From Paracoccus pantotrophus (GTDB lineage: Bacteria > Pseudomonadota > Alphaproteobacteria > Rhodobacterales > Rhodobacteraceae), in NCBI RefSeq assembly GCF_008824185.1, contig NZ_CP044426.1, positions 1,558,501 to 1,622,500 of the forward strand: 64,000 nucleotides of DNA. Direction: 5' to 3'. Below the pieces are notes generated by a model. That model saw only the letters and a program-made list of their open reading frames with translations, searched no databases and was not told the origin of the DNA. The translations under genes were made by a program, and so were the position numbers. Below, piece after piece: positions 49,936-59,721 of this stretch (its first letter is position 1; each line of letters opens with the position of its first letter).

Positions 49936-50400
49936 TTAGCCGTCCGATCCCGCGTCCATGCGCGGCCCGCCGGCCTCGGTCACGAGGACGATGTTGTTGA
50001 AGCCGGCCGCGTTCAGCGCCCCCATCACCTCCATGATCCGGGCATAGGGGATGGCGCCGTCGGCGCGCAGGTAGATCTTGTCGCTCTGCCGCTCGGCCGC
50101 GACGGCGCGCAGCCGGGTGACAAGCTCGGCCTCGGGGACTTCGGTGGTCATGACCAGGATCGGCCCATCGGGCGTGACCGAGACGCTCAGCGGCTCCTCG
50201 GGCTCGGCGGGCACGGCCTGGGCGGCGGTCTTGGGCAGCTCCAAGGGCACGCCCACGGTCAGAAGCGGCGCCGCCACCATGAAGATGATCAACAGCACCA
50301 GCATCACGTCCACGAAAGGCGTGACGTTGATTTCCGCCATCGGCTGGCTGCGGGCGCGGCCCTTGCCGTTGCGGCTGCGTTTGACGACCCCGGCCCCCAT
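49936..50400 (-). CDS. tolR: Tol-Pal proton channel subunit TolR
   Basis: This 154-residue ExbD/TolR protein has a basic N-terminus (VKRSRNGKGRARS), one helix [20 protein letters not shown] with the channel aspartate, and a periplasmic domain with DKIYLRADGAIPYARIMEVM. It is assigned to TolR by its place between tolQ and tolA. The ATG at 50400 lies 1 bp after the tolQ stop. Confidence 0.95.
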   Translation of the reverse strand: MGAGVVKRSRNGKGRARSQPMAEINVTPFVDVMLVLLIIFMVAAPLLTVGVPLELPKTAAQAVPAEPEEPLSVSVTPDGPILVMTTEVPEAELVTRLRAVAAERQSDKIYLRADGAIPYARIMEVMGALNAAGFNNIVLVTEAGGPRMDAGSDG

Positions 50401-50401
50401 C

Positions 50402-51097
<696 letters not shown>

Positions 51098-51705
51098 GAA
51101 ATTCGGCCTGTCCTTTGGGCCGCTGGGATGCGGCTTCTGCTGCGCCGGAGTTAGCAGAACCGCCCAGCGGAGCAACCCCGCCGCGCGTCAATTCTGCGTC
51201 AATTGCCCGCGAGAACGCGGGCCTGGCGCCGCGCCGAGGCCCGGCAGAGGGCACCGGGCGCAAGCCGGGCCGCCCGGAAGCGGCGATTCGACCGCGGCGA
51301 GATCCGCGGCGGGGGATGGGCGGCCATCGGGACACATGGCCAGCCCCGCCAGCAACCGGGTCCGCCCGGTCCGGGACGCATTCGCACCGTCATTGCGGGC
51401 GGACCGCCGAAAATGCATCCGCATCGGATCCCCGCAACAGAGGCCCGGAATATATCGCCGCAGGCCGGGGGCAATAATCGCCCGCATATCAATGGCGCCG
51501 ATGGTGCACGGATCGGCAGGCGCACGATCCCATTCGAACGCTCCCCGGAAACTATTTCATGCGCCATGCAAATCCGGGCGCACGCCCTGGGAAAGGCGGC
51601 CGGCAAACCCGCCGAGGGGCTTGATAAGACTGTGAAAGGATGGAACAGTATTCGGCCGGGGCGTCACAGCCATGACGAAGGCCGGGAAAAACGAGGAAGC
51701 CTGGG
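51098..51705. other. 608-bp intergenic region between divergent tolQ and ybgC
   Basis: No coding sequence is supported here. The tolQ-proximal part holds an 11-bp-period direct repeat (51185-51204). The half near ybgC is less GC-rich than its surroundings, with TTGATA at 51621-51626 as a possible -35 for ybgC but only a weak -10 (AACAGT at 51644). GC-rich potential stems occur around 51225-51300. The length is unusual in this compact window. Confidence 0.5.
51185..51204 (-). promoter_or_regulatory. direct repeat upstream of tolQ, possible OmpR-family response-regulator site
   Basis: GCGTCAATT occurs twice (51185-51193 and 51196-51204) with an 11-bp period, about 90 bp before the tolQ ATG. 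Read toward tolQ it is AATTGACGC twice. Direct repeats one helical turn apart are the typical target of OmpR-type regulators. Confidence 0.5.
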
Positions 51706-52143
51706 ATGCACCTGAAGCCACCGCCTCAAGATGGCCACGGATTTACGCAGACTTATCGCATTTACTATGCGGATACGGATGCAGGCGGCATCGTCTATCA
51801 TTCCAAATACCTGGAATTTGCCGAGCGAAGCCGTTCCGAGCTGCTGAGACATGTGGGATACCCCCTCGTCAGCCCGAACGGAGAGCAATTCGTCGCGCGA
51901 AATGCAGATATTGCCTGGCAAAGGCCGGCCTGCCTCGATGATCTGATCGCTTGCACCTCATCCGTGATTTCCATCAGGGGCGCAAGCGTTCGTATCCGGC
52001 ATGTCTTTCGCAAGGAAAACCAGGTGCTGGTCCGGATAGAAATCGAACTGGCGCATATAAACAAATCCATGAAACCCGCGAGAATACCGCCCGCCCTGGT
52101 CGAGGCATTCTTGCCCTATCTGGAGCCCGGCACGCCTGGCTGA
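51706..52143 (+). CDS. ybgC: acyl-CoA thioesterase YbgC
   Basis: YbgC is a hotdog-fold thioesterase often associated with the Tol-Pal system and phospholipid synthesis enzymes. The 145-residue product shows YRIYYADTDAGGIVYHSKYLEFAERSR, where the aspartate of DTDAGG is the catalytic residue of the 4-hydroxybenzoyl-CoA thioesterase-like family. GAGGAAG lies about 7 bp before the ATG. Codon use is visibly less GC-rich than in its neighbours (AAATACCTGGAATTTGCC, ATATAAACAAATCC). The gene is divergent from tolQ, which differs from the collinear E. coli order. Confidence 0.88.
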   Translation: MHLKPPPQDGHGFTQTYRIYYADTDAGGIVYHSKYLEFAERSRSELLRHVGYPLVSPNGEQFVARNADIAWQRPACLDDLIACTSSVISIRGASVRIRHVFRKENQVLVRIEIELAHINKSMKPARIPPALVEAFLPYLEPGTPG

Positions 52144-52303
52144 TGCCGGCTCCGGGTCGGCGCTTCTTCCGACCGGAGCCTGCCGCTCGAATCGGCTTCG
52201 CGGATTCATCTTGCGAATCCAGTGCGGTGGCTGGGAAGCATGGGCAGGCCGGTTCACCCGGCCCGCGATTGCCGATCATTGCCGCAAGACGGTCCGCAGG
52301 CCG

Positions 52304-52888
52304 TCAACGCGGCAAACGTGCGGCCAGCCGCAGCGCATGCGAGGGATCGGTCGCCGCGACCGGCATCACCGGGTCATAGGCGGCCCGGATCAATGCCGCC
52401 AGTTCCGGCGAGGGCGTGACGTCGCAGGCAAAGCTCAGCATGGCCCGCACGGCGACGGTTTCGGCCAACTGTCCCGGATGGGCCTCGGCCAGCCGTCCGC
52501 CCATGTTCACGAAACCGATGCAGGCCCGGATGGCGCCGTCGGCGTCAAAGCGGAACAGCCGATACTGGTCGGCATCGCTGCCCTGCAACCGCGCCGCCAG
52601 GTCGGGCTGGCCGGTCAGCCGATCGAGATCGGGCAGATCCCGCAGCTCCTGCCAGTCGCGCAGGAAAAAGGTCATCAGGTTCGCCCCCATCTCGGGATCG
52701 GTCTCGGCGATGGGGTGGCGGGCATGGGCCAGCACGGCGCGGGTCGCGTCGCGAAACACCGCCAGGCTTTCATCGGCCAGGCCGAAGATCACCGGCGCCA
52801 CCGGCCGGCCCCAGCGCGCGCAAAGATAGCGCCCGTCGCGGGTGAACAGGCCGGCTATGGTTTCGGGTGTCATGGCATTTTGCGTCAT
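52304..52888 (-). CDS. conserved hypothetical protein
   Basis: I do not recognise a named family in this 194-residue protein. It is acidic, has no signal peptide or membrane helix and no repeats. Visible blocks are GLFTRDGRYLCARWGRPVAP, HARHPIAETDPEMGANLMTFFL and RACIGFVNMGGRL. The codon pattern and the regular spacing to the Hint-domain gene upstream argue for a real gene. An alternative ATG lies at 52873. Neighbours give no clue to function. Confidence 0.6.
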   Translation of the reverse strand: MTQNAMTPETIAGLFTRDGRYLCARWGRPVAPVIFGLADESLAVFRDATRAVLAHARHPIAETDPEMGANLMTFFLRDWQELRDLPDLDRLTGQPDLAARLQGSDADQYRLFRFDADGAIRACIGFVNMGGRLAEAHPGQLAETVAVRAMLSFACDVTPSPELAALIRAAYDPVMPVAATDPSHALRLAARLPR

Positions 52889-52980
52889 GGCGCGACATTA
52901 GCCCGCACCAGGGGCGGAAGAAAGCGCCACCGGCAACCGGGCGATGCAGGCGCGGCGCCTGCATCGGGATCCGGGAACCG

Positions 52981-54141
52981 TCAATGCGGCCTGGCCGCCT
53001 CGGCGACCAGCGGACGGCCATTGCGCAGATGGCGCACCGCCAGCCTGCGCCCCTGCCGGCCCGAGACGATCTCGCGCGCGGCGACCGGCGGGGTCGCCTG
53101 CTCGCGCAGATCGGGGAAAAGCGCGAAAAGCTCCTCCCGGGCGCTGCGCCCGATGGCCTTCAGCGCCTGTGTGCCGGGATAAAGCGATTCCGCCTCGGCC
53201 CCGTTGGCAAAGACGACCTCGTGCCGGTCGAAGGCAAAGTGGAAATACTCCACCGCCTCCAGATCCTGCGCGATGTCGACCCCGTCCAGCATCAGCAGTT
53301 GCTTGGCGGCGACCAGCACCTCGGCGGTCCCGAACAGCCGCATCGCCACCCTGGAGCGCACCAGGATGCGATGCTGCGGCGAGACCAGCAGGTCGGAGGA
53401 CGGCACCCCCTGCCCCAGGGCCCCGGCGCGGATGCGGATCGGGCGCAGCTTGGGCGTGGCCTTCAGTTCCCGGCCCAGCCGGCACGAGGCGATCCAGCGC
53501 AGCGGCTTCAGCCCGTTGTCCAGCGTCCGCACCAGATCGCCGATGCGCAGGCTTTCGACCGGGCGCGGCCCCTCGGCGCATTCGATCAGCGTGCCGCGGG
53601 TGAAACAGACGATCTCGGATTCGAAGATCTCGGCGCGGAATCCGATGGTGGCGACGCCCGTGTCCTCCGACAAGCGCATCACGCCCAGGATCTCGACCTT
53701 CGAGATGCGGGTATGGACGCTCCAGGCCGCCGCCGTGTCCGTCGAGGGACGGACGAACAGATCGCCATTGCTCATCTGCATGAGCACGCCGTTCAGTTCC
53801 ACGACGCTGGCGTTGCCATCCTCGTCATGCACGGTCACGGCAAAGCGGGCGCCGAGAAAGGTGTTGAGGGTGACGTTGCTTTGCCGATTGCCATCCGGGT
53901 CGGTATAGGAGAACCGGCTGGCGGGTTGCAGAAGTCCCGCTTGATAGGTGGTTCTGAAGATTCTGTTGCTGCCCGAACCGAAGTAATCGCCGGTCAGGGC
54001 GACGGGCGCGATCTCGTCGCGACCCTCGGCCGCCCAGCCGTCGATCGCATTGGCCTGGTTCTGGCTGATGTTGCTGGAAGGGGAGGAATCGAGCAGGGAC
54101 CGATTGCCGATCCACAGCAGGTTAACAGTCGTAACAGGCAA
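52981..54141 (-). CDS. Hint-domain (hedgehog/intein-like) protein
   Basis: The 386-residue protein has a C-terminal Hint_2 domain found in many Rhodobacterales proteins. C179 in EIVCFTRGTLIECAEG is the presumed self-cleavage nucleophile. SPQHRILVRS (H257) is the conserved histidine block, and YFHFAFDRHEVVFANGAEAE closes the domain. The N-terminal about 175 residues have beta-rich sequence with Asp/Asn/Gly-rich loops (GDYFGSGSNRI, TDPDGNRQSN) and no known fold, possibly an exported passenger. No classical signal peptide is visible. Family members are thought to process themselves at the cysteine; their role is not established. Confidence 0.8.
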   Translation of the reverse strand: MPVTTVNLLWIGNRSLLDSSPSSNISQNQANAIDGWAAEGRDEIAPVALTGDYFGSGSNRIFRTTYQAGLLQPASRFSYTDPDGNRQSNVTLNTFLGARFAVTVHDEDGNASVVELNGVLMQMSNGDLFVRPSTDTAAAWSVHTRISKVEILGVMRLSEDTGVATIGFRAEIFESEIVCFTRGTLIECAEGPRPVESLRIGDLVRTLDNGLKPLRWIASCRLGRELKATPKLRPIRIRAGALGQGVPSSDLLVSPQHRILVRSRVAMRLFGTAEVLVAAKQLLMLDGVDIAQDLEAVEYFHFAFDRHEVVFANGAEAESLYPGTQALKAIGRSAREELFALFPDLREQATPPVAAREIVSGRQGRRLAVRHLRNGRPLVAEAARPH

Positions 54142-54680
54142 TTCGCGCTCCTTTTGCGTTCGTTACCGGCTTCACCCAGCGCGCTTTGCCAAGTGAAAAC
54201 ATTGTAAAAATTCTGCGCCAAGCCCGCTTGACGAAAGCCAAGCCATGCGAGCATTGCAGTCAAAATGGAGATAATGCGAAAATCCGACGCTTGACCAGAT
54301 CGAAAAAGCGGCAGCAGACAAGGCGGTCGCTTTTTGCTCGACCGGCCCGGCCGAGGATCATCGCCGCGCTCGGGTCGCGCGAGGCGCGGCCCCGGCCAGG
54401 GGACGGTCGCGCGCCGATCCGCAGGCCGTTCGGCACCGCCCGTTGCCATGACCGGAGTCGCGGTTGACCGGCGGGACGGGGCCGGTCAACGGCAAGAAGC
54501 AGGATCGCGACAGTTTCGTCTCGGCAGGGGCCAGCGCCCCACCGGCGGCGCCAAGGATTCCGCGGCATTCCCTTGCCCTTGCCGCCGCGCCAAGGCCGCA
54601 TGGCCCGCGCGTGGGGCGCACCACCCTTCGGTTGCGCGATCGCGATCAGCGATCCGTCGGCCCCTGGCCTGCCGCCGCGC
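54142..54680. other. 539-bp intergenic region between uvrA and Hint-domain gene
   Basis: No credible gene is present. The part next to the Hint-domain gene (54185-54330) is clearly AT-richer than the window average and probably holds its promoter; AAAACATTGTAAAAATTCTG at 54197-54216 is the most AT-rich block. The part next to uvrA is GC-rich and featureless. Confidence 0.5.
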
Positions 54681-57539
54681 CTATTCCGCGGCGCGGCTGC
54701 GTGCCGCGTCCAGCATGGGCGCCAGATAGCGGCCGGTATGGCTGGCCTCGACCTCGGCCACGTCTTCGGGCGTGCCGGTGGCCACGATGCGGCCGCCGCC
54801 GTCGCCGCCCTCGGGGCCGATGTCGATGATCCAGTCGGCGGTCTTGATGACGTCCAGGTTATGTTCGATCACCACCACCGTATTGCCCTGCTCGACCAGG
54901 GAATGCAGCACCTCCAGCAGCTTGCGCACATCCTCGAAATGCAGCCCCGTCGTCGGCTCGTCGAGGATATACAGCGTCTTGCCGGTCGCGCGGCGCGACA
55001 GTTCCTTGGACAGCTTGACCCGCTGCGCCTCGCCGCCCGACAGCGTGGTGGCCTGCTGGCCGACCTTGATATAGCCCAGCCCCACCTCGACCAGCGCATC
55101 CATCTTTTCGCGGATCGAGGGCACGGCCTTGAAAAACTCCTGCGCGTCCTCGACCGTCATGTCCAGCACGTCGGCGATGGACTTGCCCTTGAAGGTCACT
55201 TCCAGCGTCTCGCGGTTGTAGCGCCTGCCCTTGCAGGTCTCGCAGGTGACATAGACGTCGGGCAGGAAATGCATCTCGATCTTGATGACGCCGTCGCCCT
55301 GGCAGGCCTCGCAGCGCCCGCCCTTGACGTTGAAGCTGAAGCGGCCCGGCTTGTAGCCGCGCGCCTTGGCCTCGGGCAGGCCGGCGAACCAGTCGCGGAT
55401 CGGGGTGAAGGCGCCGGTATAGGTGGCGGGGTTGGACCGCGGCGTACGGCCGATCGGGCGCTGGTCGATGTCGATCACCTTGTCCAGATGCTCCAGCCCC
55501 TTGATCGTCTCGCAGGGGGCCGGGGTCTGGCGCGCGCCGTTCAGCCGCAGGCTGGCGGTCTTGAACAGGGTCTCGATGGTCAGCGTCGACTTGCCGCCGC
55601 CCGAGACGCCGGTGACGCAGACGAACTTGCCCAGCGGGAATTCGGCGGTGACGTTCTTGAGGTTGTTGCCGGTGGCGCCGACCACCTTCACCGCCTTGCC
55701 ATTGCCCTTGCGGCGTTCCGACGGCACGGTGATCTCGCGCGCGCCGGACAGGTATTGCCCGGTCAGGCTGCAGGGATCGGCGGCGATCTCGGCCGGGGTG
55801 CCGCGGGCGACGACCTGGCCGCCATGCACGCCCGCGCCCGGCCCCATGTCGAAGACATAGTCGGCATGGCGGATCGCATCCTCGTCATGCTCGACCACCA
55901 CGACGGAATTGCCCTGGTCGCGCAGCCCCTTCAGCGTCGAGAGCAGCCGGTCGTTGTCGCGCTGATGCAACCCGATCGAGGGCTCGTCCAGCACGTAAAG
56001 CACCCCGGTCAGCCCCGAGCCGATCTGGCTGGCCAGGCGGATGCGTTGGCTTTCGCCACCGGAAAGCGTACCGGCCGCGCGGGACAGCGTCAGGTAGTCC
56101 AGCCCGACATTGACCAGGAAGCCCAGTCGCTCGCGGATCTCCTTGAGGATGGCGGCCGCGATCTCGTTCTTCTGCTTGGTCAGGTGCTTCGGCGCCGCCT
56201 CGACCCAGGCCAGCGCCTCGCGGATCGACAGTTCGGTGACATTGCCGATATGCGCGCCGGCGATCCTGACCGCCAGCGCCTCGGGCTTCAGCCGATAGCC
56301 TTCGCAGGCGCCGCAGGGGCGGTTGTTCTGGTATTTCTCGAATTCTTCGCGCACCCAGGCCGAGTCGCTTTCGCGCAGCCGCCGCTCCATGTTCGGGATC
56401 ACACCCTCGAACTGGCGGGTGACCTCATAGACGCGGCCGGCATCGTCGAAGCGGAACGGGATCTCGTCCTGGCCCGAACCGCGCAGGAACATCTCGCGCA
56501 CCGCGTCCGGCAGATCCTTCCACGGCGTCTTCTTGTCGAAGCCGTAGAACTTGGCCAGAGCGTTGACGGTCTGGGTCAGGTAGGCCGATTTCGACCTGGC
56601 CCAGGGCGCGATGGCCCCCTGCGCCACCGACAGCGCCGAATCGGGCACCACCAGCCGCTCATCGAAGAACAGCTCGACCCCCAGCCCGTCGCAGACCGGG
56701 CAGGCGCCGAAGGGCGCGTTGAAGGAAAACAGCCGCGGCTCGATCTCGGGGATGGTGAAGCCGCTGACCGGGCAGGCGAAATTCTCGGAGAAGGTGATGC
56801 GCTCGGCTTCACCTTCGGAGGGCGCGGTTTCCAGCACCGCGATGCCGTCGGCCAGGTCCAGCGCGGTGCGAAAGCTGTCGGCCAGCCGCGTCTCCATGCC
56901 CTCGCGCACGACGATGCGGTCCACGACGACGTCGATATTGTGGCGGAATTTCTTGTCGAGGGTCGGCGGCTCGTCCAGCTCGTGGAACTGGCCGTTCACC
57001 TTCACGCGTTGGAAGCCCTGCTTGCGCAGCTCCAGGAACTCCTTCTTGTATTCGCCCTTGCGGTCGCGGACGATGGGCGCCAGCAGATAGGCGCGCGTGC
57101 CCTCGGGCAGTTCCATCACCCGGTCCACCATGTCCTGCACCTGCTGCGCCTCGATGGGCAGGCCGGTGGCCGGCGAATAGGGCGTGCCGGCGCGGGCGAA
57201 CAGCAGCCGCAGGTAGTCGTAGATCTCGGTCACCGTGCCGACGGTCGAGCGCGGGTTCTTCGAGGTCGTCTTCTGCTCGATGGAAATCGCCGGCGACAGG
57301 CCGCTGATATGGTCGACATCCGGCTTGCCCATCATGTCGAGGAACTGCCGGGCATAGGCCGACAGGCTTTCGACATAGCGCCTCTGCCCCTCGGCATAGA
57401 TGGTGTCGAAGGCGAGGCTGGACTTGCCCGAGCCCGACAGGCCGGTGATCACCACCAGCTGATCGCGGGGGATGTCCATGTCCACATTCTTCAGATTGTG
57501 CTCGCGCGCGCCGCGAACCTCGATGAACTTCTGTTCCAT
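54681..57539 (-). CDS. uvrA: excinuclease ABC subunit A
   Basis: UvrA is the damage-recognition ATPase of nucleotide excision repair. The 952-residue protein has two ABC modules: Walker [14 protein letters not shown] near residue 32 and [13 protein letters not shown] near 640, with signatures [12 protein letters not shown] and [12 protein letters not shown]. Zinc-finger cysteines are visible in CPVCDG and [11 protein letters not shown]...CETCKG. The ATG at 57539 matches the family start ([18 protein letters not shown]). A perfect LexA-type box lies 67 bp upstream. Confidence 0.98.
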   Translation of the reverse strand: MEQKFIEVRGAREHNLKNVDMDIPRDQLVVITGLSGSGKSSLAFDTIYAEGQRRYVESLSAYARQFLDMMGKPDVDHISGLSPAISIEQKTTSKNPRSTVGTVTEIYDYLRLLFARAGTPYSPATGLPIEAQQVQDMVDRVMELPEGTRAYLLAPIVRDRKGEYKKEFLELRKQGFQRVKVNGQFHELDEPPTLDKKFRHNIDVVVDRIVVREGMETRLADSFRTALDLADGIAVLETAPSEGEAERITFSENFACPVSGFTIPEIEPRLFSFNAPFGACPVCDGLGVELFFDERLVVPDSALSVAQGAIAPWARSKSAYLTQTVNALAKFYGFDKKTPWKDLPDAVREMFLRGSGQDEIPFRFDDAGRVYEVTRQFEGVIPNMERRLRESDSAWVREEFEKYQNNRPCGACEGYRLKPEALAVRIAGAHIGNVTELSIREALAWVEAAPKHLTKQKNEIAAAILKEIRERLGFLVNVGLDYLTLSRAAGTLSGGESQRIRLASQIGSGLTGVLYVLDEPSIGLHQRDNDRLLSTLKGLRDQGNSVVVVEHDEDAIRHADYVFDMGPGAGVHGGQVVARGTPAEIAADPCSLTGQYLSGAREITVPSERRKGNGKAVKVVGATGNNLKNVTAEFPLGKFVCVTGVSGGGKSTLTIETLFKTASLRLNGARQTPAPCETIKGLEHLDKVIDIDQRPIGRTPRSNPATYTGAFTPIRDWFAGLPEAKARGYKPGRFSFNVKGGRCEACQGDGVIKIEMHFLPDVYVTCETCKGRRYNRETLEVTFKGKSIADVLDMTVEDAQEFFKAVPSIREKMDALVEVGLGYIKVGQQATTLSGGEAQRVKLSKELSRRATGKTLYILDEPTTGLHFEDVRKLLEVLHSLVEQGNTVVVIEHNLDVIKTADWIIDIGPEGGDGGGRIVATGTPEDVAEVEASHTGRYLAPMLDAARSRAAE

Positions 57540-57605
57540 CGCGCCAGTCCTGATTCCGCCAAGCGCATGAGATAGGCATCCGCGCCGAAATGGCAACCCG
57601 GAACA

Positions 57606-57620
57606 GAACAACTCGGGAAC
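57606..57620. promoter_or_regulatory. LexA (SOS) box between uvrA and GFA gene
   Basis: GAAC-AACTCGG-GAAC is the exact inverse of the alphaproteobacterial LexA target GTTC-N7-GTTC. It lies 67 bp before uvrA and 77 bp before the divergent GFA-like gene, so either or both could be SOS-controlled. A third GAAC at 57601-57604 precedes it. Confidence 0.75.
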
Positions 57621-57696
57621 ATTTCCGCTTGCGATGCCAAGCGCCCTGCCCCACCATGCCGGTGAGTCGCAAACGGAAGGCAACGGGAGGCACCGA

Positions 57697-58050
57697 ATGG
57701 CCCGACAGCATTACAAGGGCAGCTGCCAATGCGGCAGCATCGCCTATGAGGTGGACGCCGATCTGGACCAGACCTTCACCTGCAACTGCTCGCGCTGCCA
57801 GCGGCTGGGCTTCGTGCTGGCCTTCGTGCCCAGAACGGATTTCCACCTGACCAGTGACGGGCCGGTGACGGAATACCTGTTCAACCGCAAGCAGATCCAC
57901 CACCGCTTCTGCCCGACCTGCGGGGTGGAATCCTATGCTTTCGGCACGGGCACGGACGGGGTCGAGATGGTGGCGGTGAACGTGAACTGCCTGGAAGGCG
58001 TCAACCCGCGCGCACTGGCCAGCCAGGCGGTGGACGGCGCCAGCTACTAG
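57697..58050 (+). CDS. GFA-family (glutathione-dependent formaldehyde-activating enzyme-like) zinc protein
   Basis: The 117-residue protein has the GFA fold with paired zinc sites: [21 protein letters not shown] and [10 protein letters not shown]. Despite the family name most small members have unknown roles; Gfa itself was proposed to bind glutathione and formaldehyde. GGGAGG 6 bp before the ATG at 57697 fixes the start over an upstream in-frame ATG at 57634. It is divergent from uvrA, sharing the LexA-box region. Its TAG stop and the moaA stop are read from the same palindrome CTAG. Confidence 0.85.
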   Translation: MARQHYKGSCQCGSIAYEVDADLDQTFTCNCSRCQRLGFVLAFVPRTDFHLTSDGPVTEYLFNRKQIHHRFCPTCGVESYAFGTGTDGVEMVAVNVNCLEGVNPRALASQAVDGASY

Positions 58051-59054
58051 CCGCCGGTATGGCTCATGAAGCGGCTGACCTGCCCGGCGACATGCTGGCG
58101 GGAATAGTCGAAGTCGTGGCCCTTGGGCTTGCGGGTGATCGCCTCGCGGATGGCCTCGCGCAGCGGCGCGTCGTCCGGGCTGGCGCGCAGCGGCGCGCGC
58201 AGGTCGGCGCGGTCCTCCTGCCCCAGGCACATGAACAGCTCGCCCGTGCAGGTGACGCGGACGCGGTTGCAGCTTTCGCAGAAATTATGCGTGAGCGGCG
58301 TGATGAAACCGATCTTCTGCCCGGTCTCCTCCAGGCGCACGTAACGCGCCGGCCCGCCGGTCCGCTCGGCCAGCGGGGTCAGGGTGAACCGCTCGCCCAG
58401 GCGGTCGCGCAGGTCGGACAGCGCCCAATACTGGTCCAGCCGCTCTTCCTCGCCCATCTCGCCCATGGGCATGACCTCGATGAAGGTCAGGTCGTGGCCC
58501 TGGTCCGCGCACCACTCGACCAGCCGGAACAATTCGTCCTCGTTGAAGCCCTTCAGCGCGACGGTGTTGATCTTGACCCGCATGCCGGCCGCCTTGGCGG
58601 CCTCGATCCCCTGCATGACCTGCGGCAATCTGCCCCAGCGGGTGATCTGGGCGAAGCGGTCGGCATCAAGCGTATCCAGCGAGACATTGACCCGCCGCAC
58701 ACCGCAATCGGCCAGTTCGCCGGCGAATCGCGCCAGCTGGCTGCCATTGGTGGTCAGCGTCAATTCGTCCAGACCCGCCCCCAGGTGGCGCGACATGGCG
58801 CGAAAGAATTCCATGATGTTGCGCCGCACCAGCGGCTCGCCGCCGGTGACGCGCAGCTTGCGCACGCCCAGGCCCACAAAGGCGGAACACAGCCGGTCCA
58901 GTTCCTCCAGCGTCAGCAGGTCGCGCTTGGGCAGGAACTGCATATGCTCGGCCATGCAATAGGTGCAGCGGAAATCGCAACGATCCGTCACCGATACCCG
59001 AAGGTAGGTGATCGGCCTGGCAAAGGGGTCTATCAGCGGGGCATGCGCATCCAT
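58047..59054 (-). CDS. moaA: GTP 3',8-cyclase MoaA
   Basis: MoaA is the radical-SAM enzyme that, with MoaC, converts GTP to cyclic pyranopterin monophosphate in molybdenum cofactor synthesis. The 335-residue protein has the CxxxCxxC motif (C26, C30, C33; [10 protein letters not shown]), [10 protein letters not shown], a second cluster motif [20 protein letters not shown] and the C-terminal double glycine needed for activation. The ATG at 59054 was chosen; one at 59087 would add 11 residues. It converges on the GFA gene, sharing the CTAG stop. Confidence 0.95.
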   Translation of the reverse strand: MDAHAPLIDPFARPITYLRVSVTDRCDFRCTYCMAEHMQFLPKRDLLTLEELDRLCSAFVGLGVRKLRVTGGEPLVRRNIMEFFRAMSRHLGAGLDELTLTTNGSQLARFAGELADCGVRRVNVSLDTLDADRFAQITRWGRLPQVMQGIEAAKAAGMRVKINTVALKGFNEDELFRLVEWCADQGHDLTFIEVMPMGEMGEEERLDQYWALSDLRDRLGERFTLTPLAERTGGPARYVRLEETGQKIGFITPLTHNFCESCNRVRVTCTGELFMCLGQEDRADLRAPLRASPDDAPLREAIREAITRKPKGHDFDYSRQHVAGQVSRFMSHTGG

Positions 59055-59202
59055 GGCGCAAAGATAAGCACGGCCCGGCATCGGCACAAGCCGGCCGATC
59101 CGTTGATGGTCTCGTAACCATGAATGGAAGCTCGGGTGGACAGCAGGGGCCGGCCGGGTCTAGCCTCGCCCCGATCTGGAAAAGGATGACAAGGACAAGC
59201 GC

Positions 59203-59721
59203 ATGCCGATGACCAAGCCGATCCTGCGCCTTCTGGGCGCGCTGGCGCTGCTGGCACTGGCCGCCTGCACCCCTGCGACGCAGACCGCACCCCGCACGCC
59301 CGGCACCACCGCGGGCAGCGACGGCGGAACGGCCGGCACCGAAGCCGCCGCGGCGAACCCGACGCTGACCGCGGCCGCGCGCCCCTCGCCCGCGGCGCGC
59401 ACGGCGGCGGAATTCGACACCACCACCCGCGAGCAAAAGGCCGCGGCCGCCGCCCCGCCCACCACGGGCGAGCGTCGGCTGGGCACCACCATCGCCTCGC
59501 TGGGCGACCCTTCGCAGCCCGGCTTCTGGATCAAGACGCCGCTGGTGAAATCCGAAGCCGATGGCCGGATCGTGAACCCGGCGAACCGCAAATCCGCCAA
59601 GGTGCGGCTGATCCCGCTGGACGGCCCGGCCAGCGGCGGCAGCCAGGTCTCGCTGCCGGCCTTGCAGCTGATCGGCGTCAGCCTGACCGACCTGCCCACG
59701 ATCGAGGTCTATGGCAACTGA
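59203..59721 (+). CDS. putative lipoprotein of unknown function
   Basis: The 172-residue precursor has a lipoprotein signal (MTKPILRLLGALALLALAAC, lipid cysteine at 22) followed by a low-complexity Thr/Ala/Pro segment to about residue 85. The C-terminal half carries the block TTIASLGDPSQPGFWIKTPLV and SGGSQVSLPALQLIGVSLTDLPTIEVYG, which I recall as conserved in Rhodobacterales lipoproteins sometimes mislabelled as dehydratases. The role is unknown. The 3' end overlaps the convergent AlkD-like gene by 13 bp. Confidence 0.75.
   Translation: MPMTKPILRLLGALALLALAACTPATQTAPRTPGTTAGSDGGTAGTEAAAANPTLTAAARPSPAARTAAEFDTTTREQKAAAAAPPTTGERRLGTTIASLGDPSQPGFWIKTPLVKSEADGRIVNPANRKSAKVRLIPLDGPASGGSQVSLPALQLIGVSLTDLPTIEVYGN

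Noticed and set aside
54573..57575. Plus-strand open frame of 1000 codons opposite uvrA
   Set aside because: Exact antisense of uvrA with His/Asp/Gly-rich low-complexity sequence; an effect of high GC.
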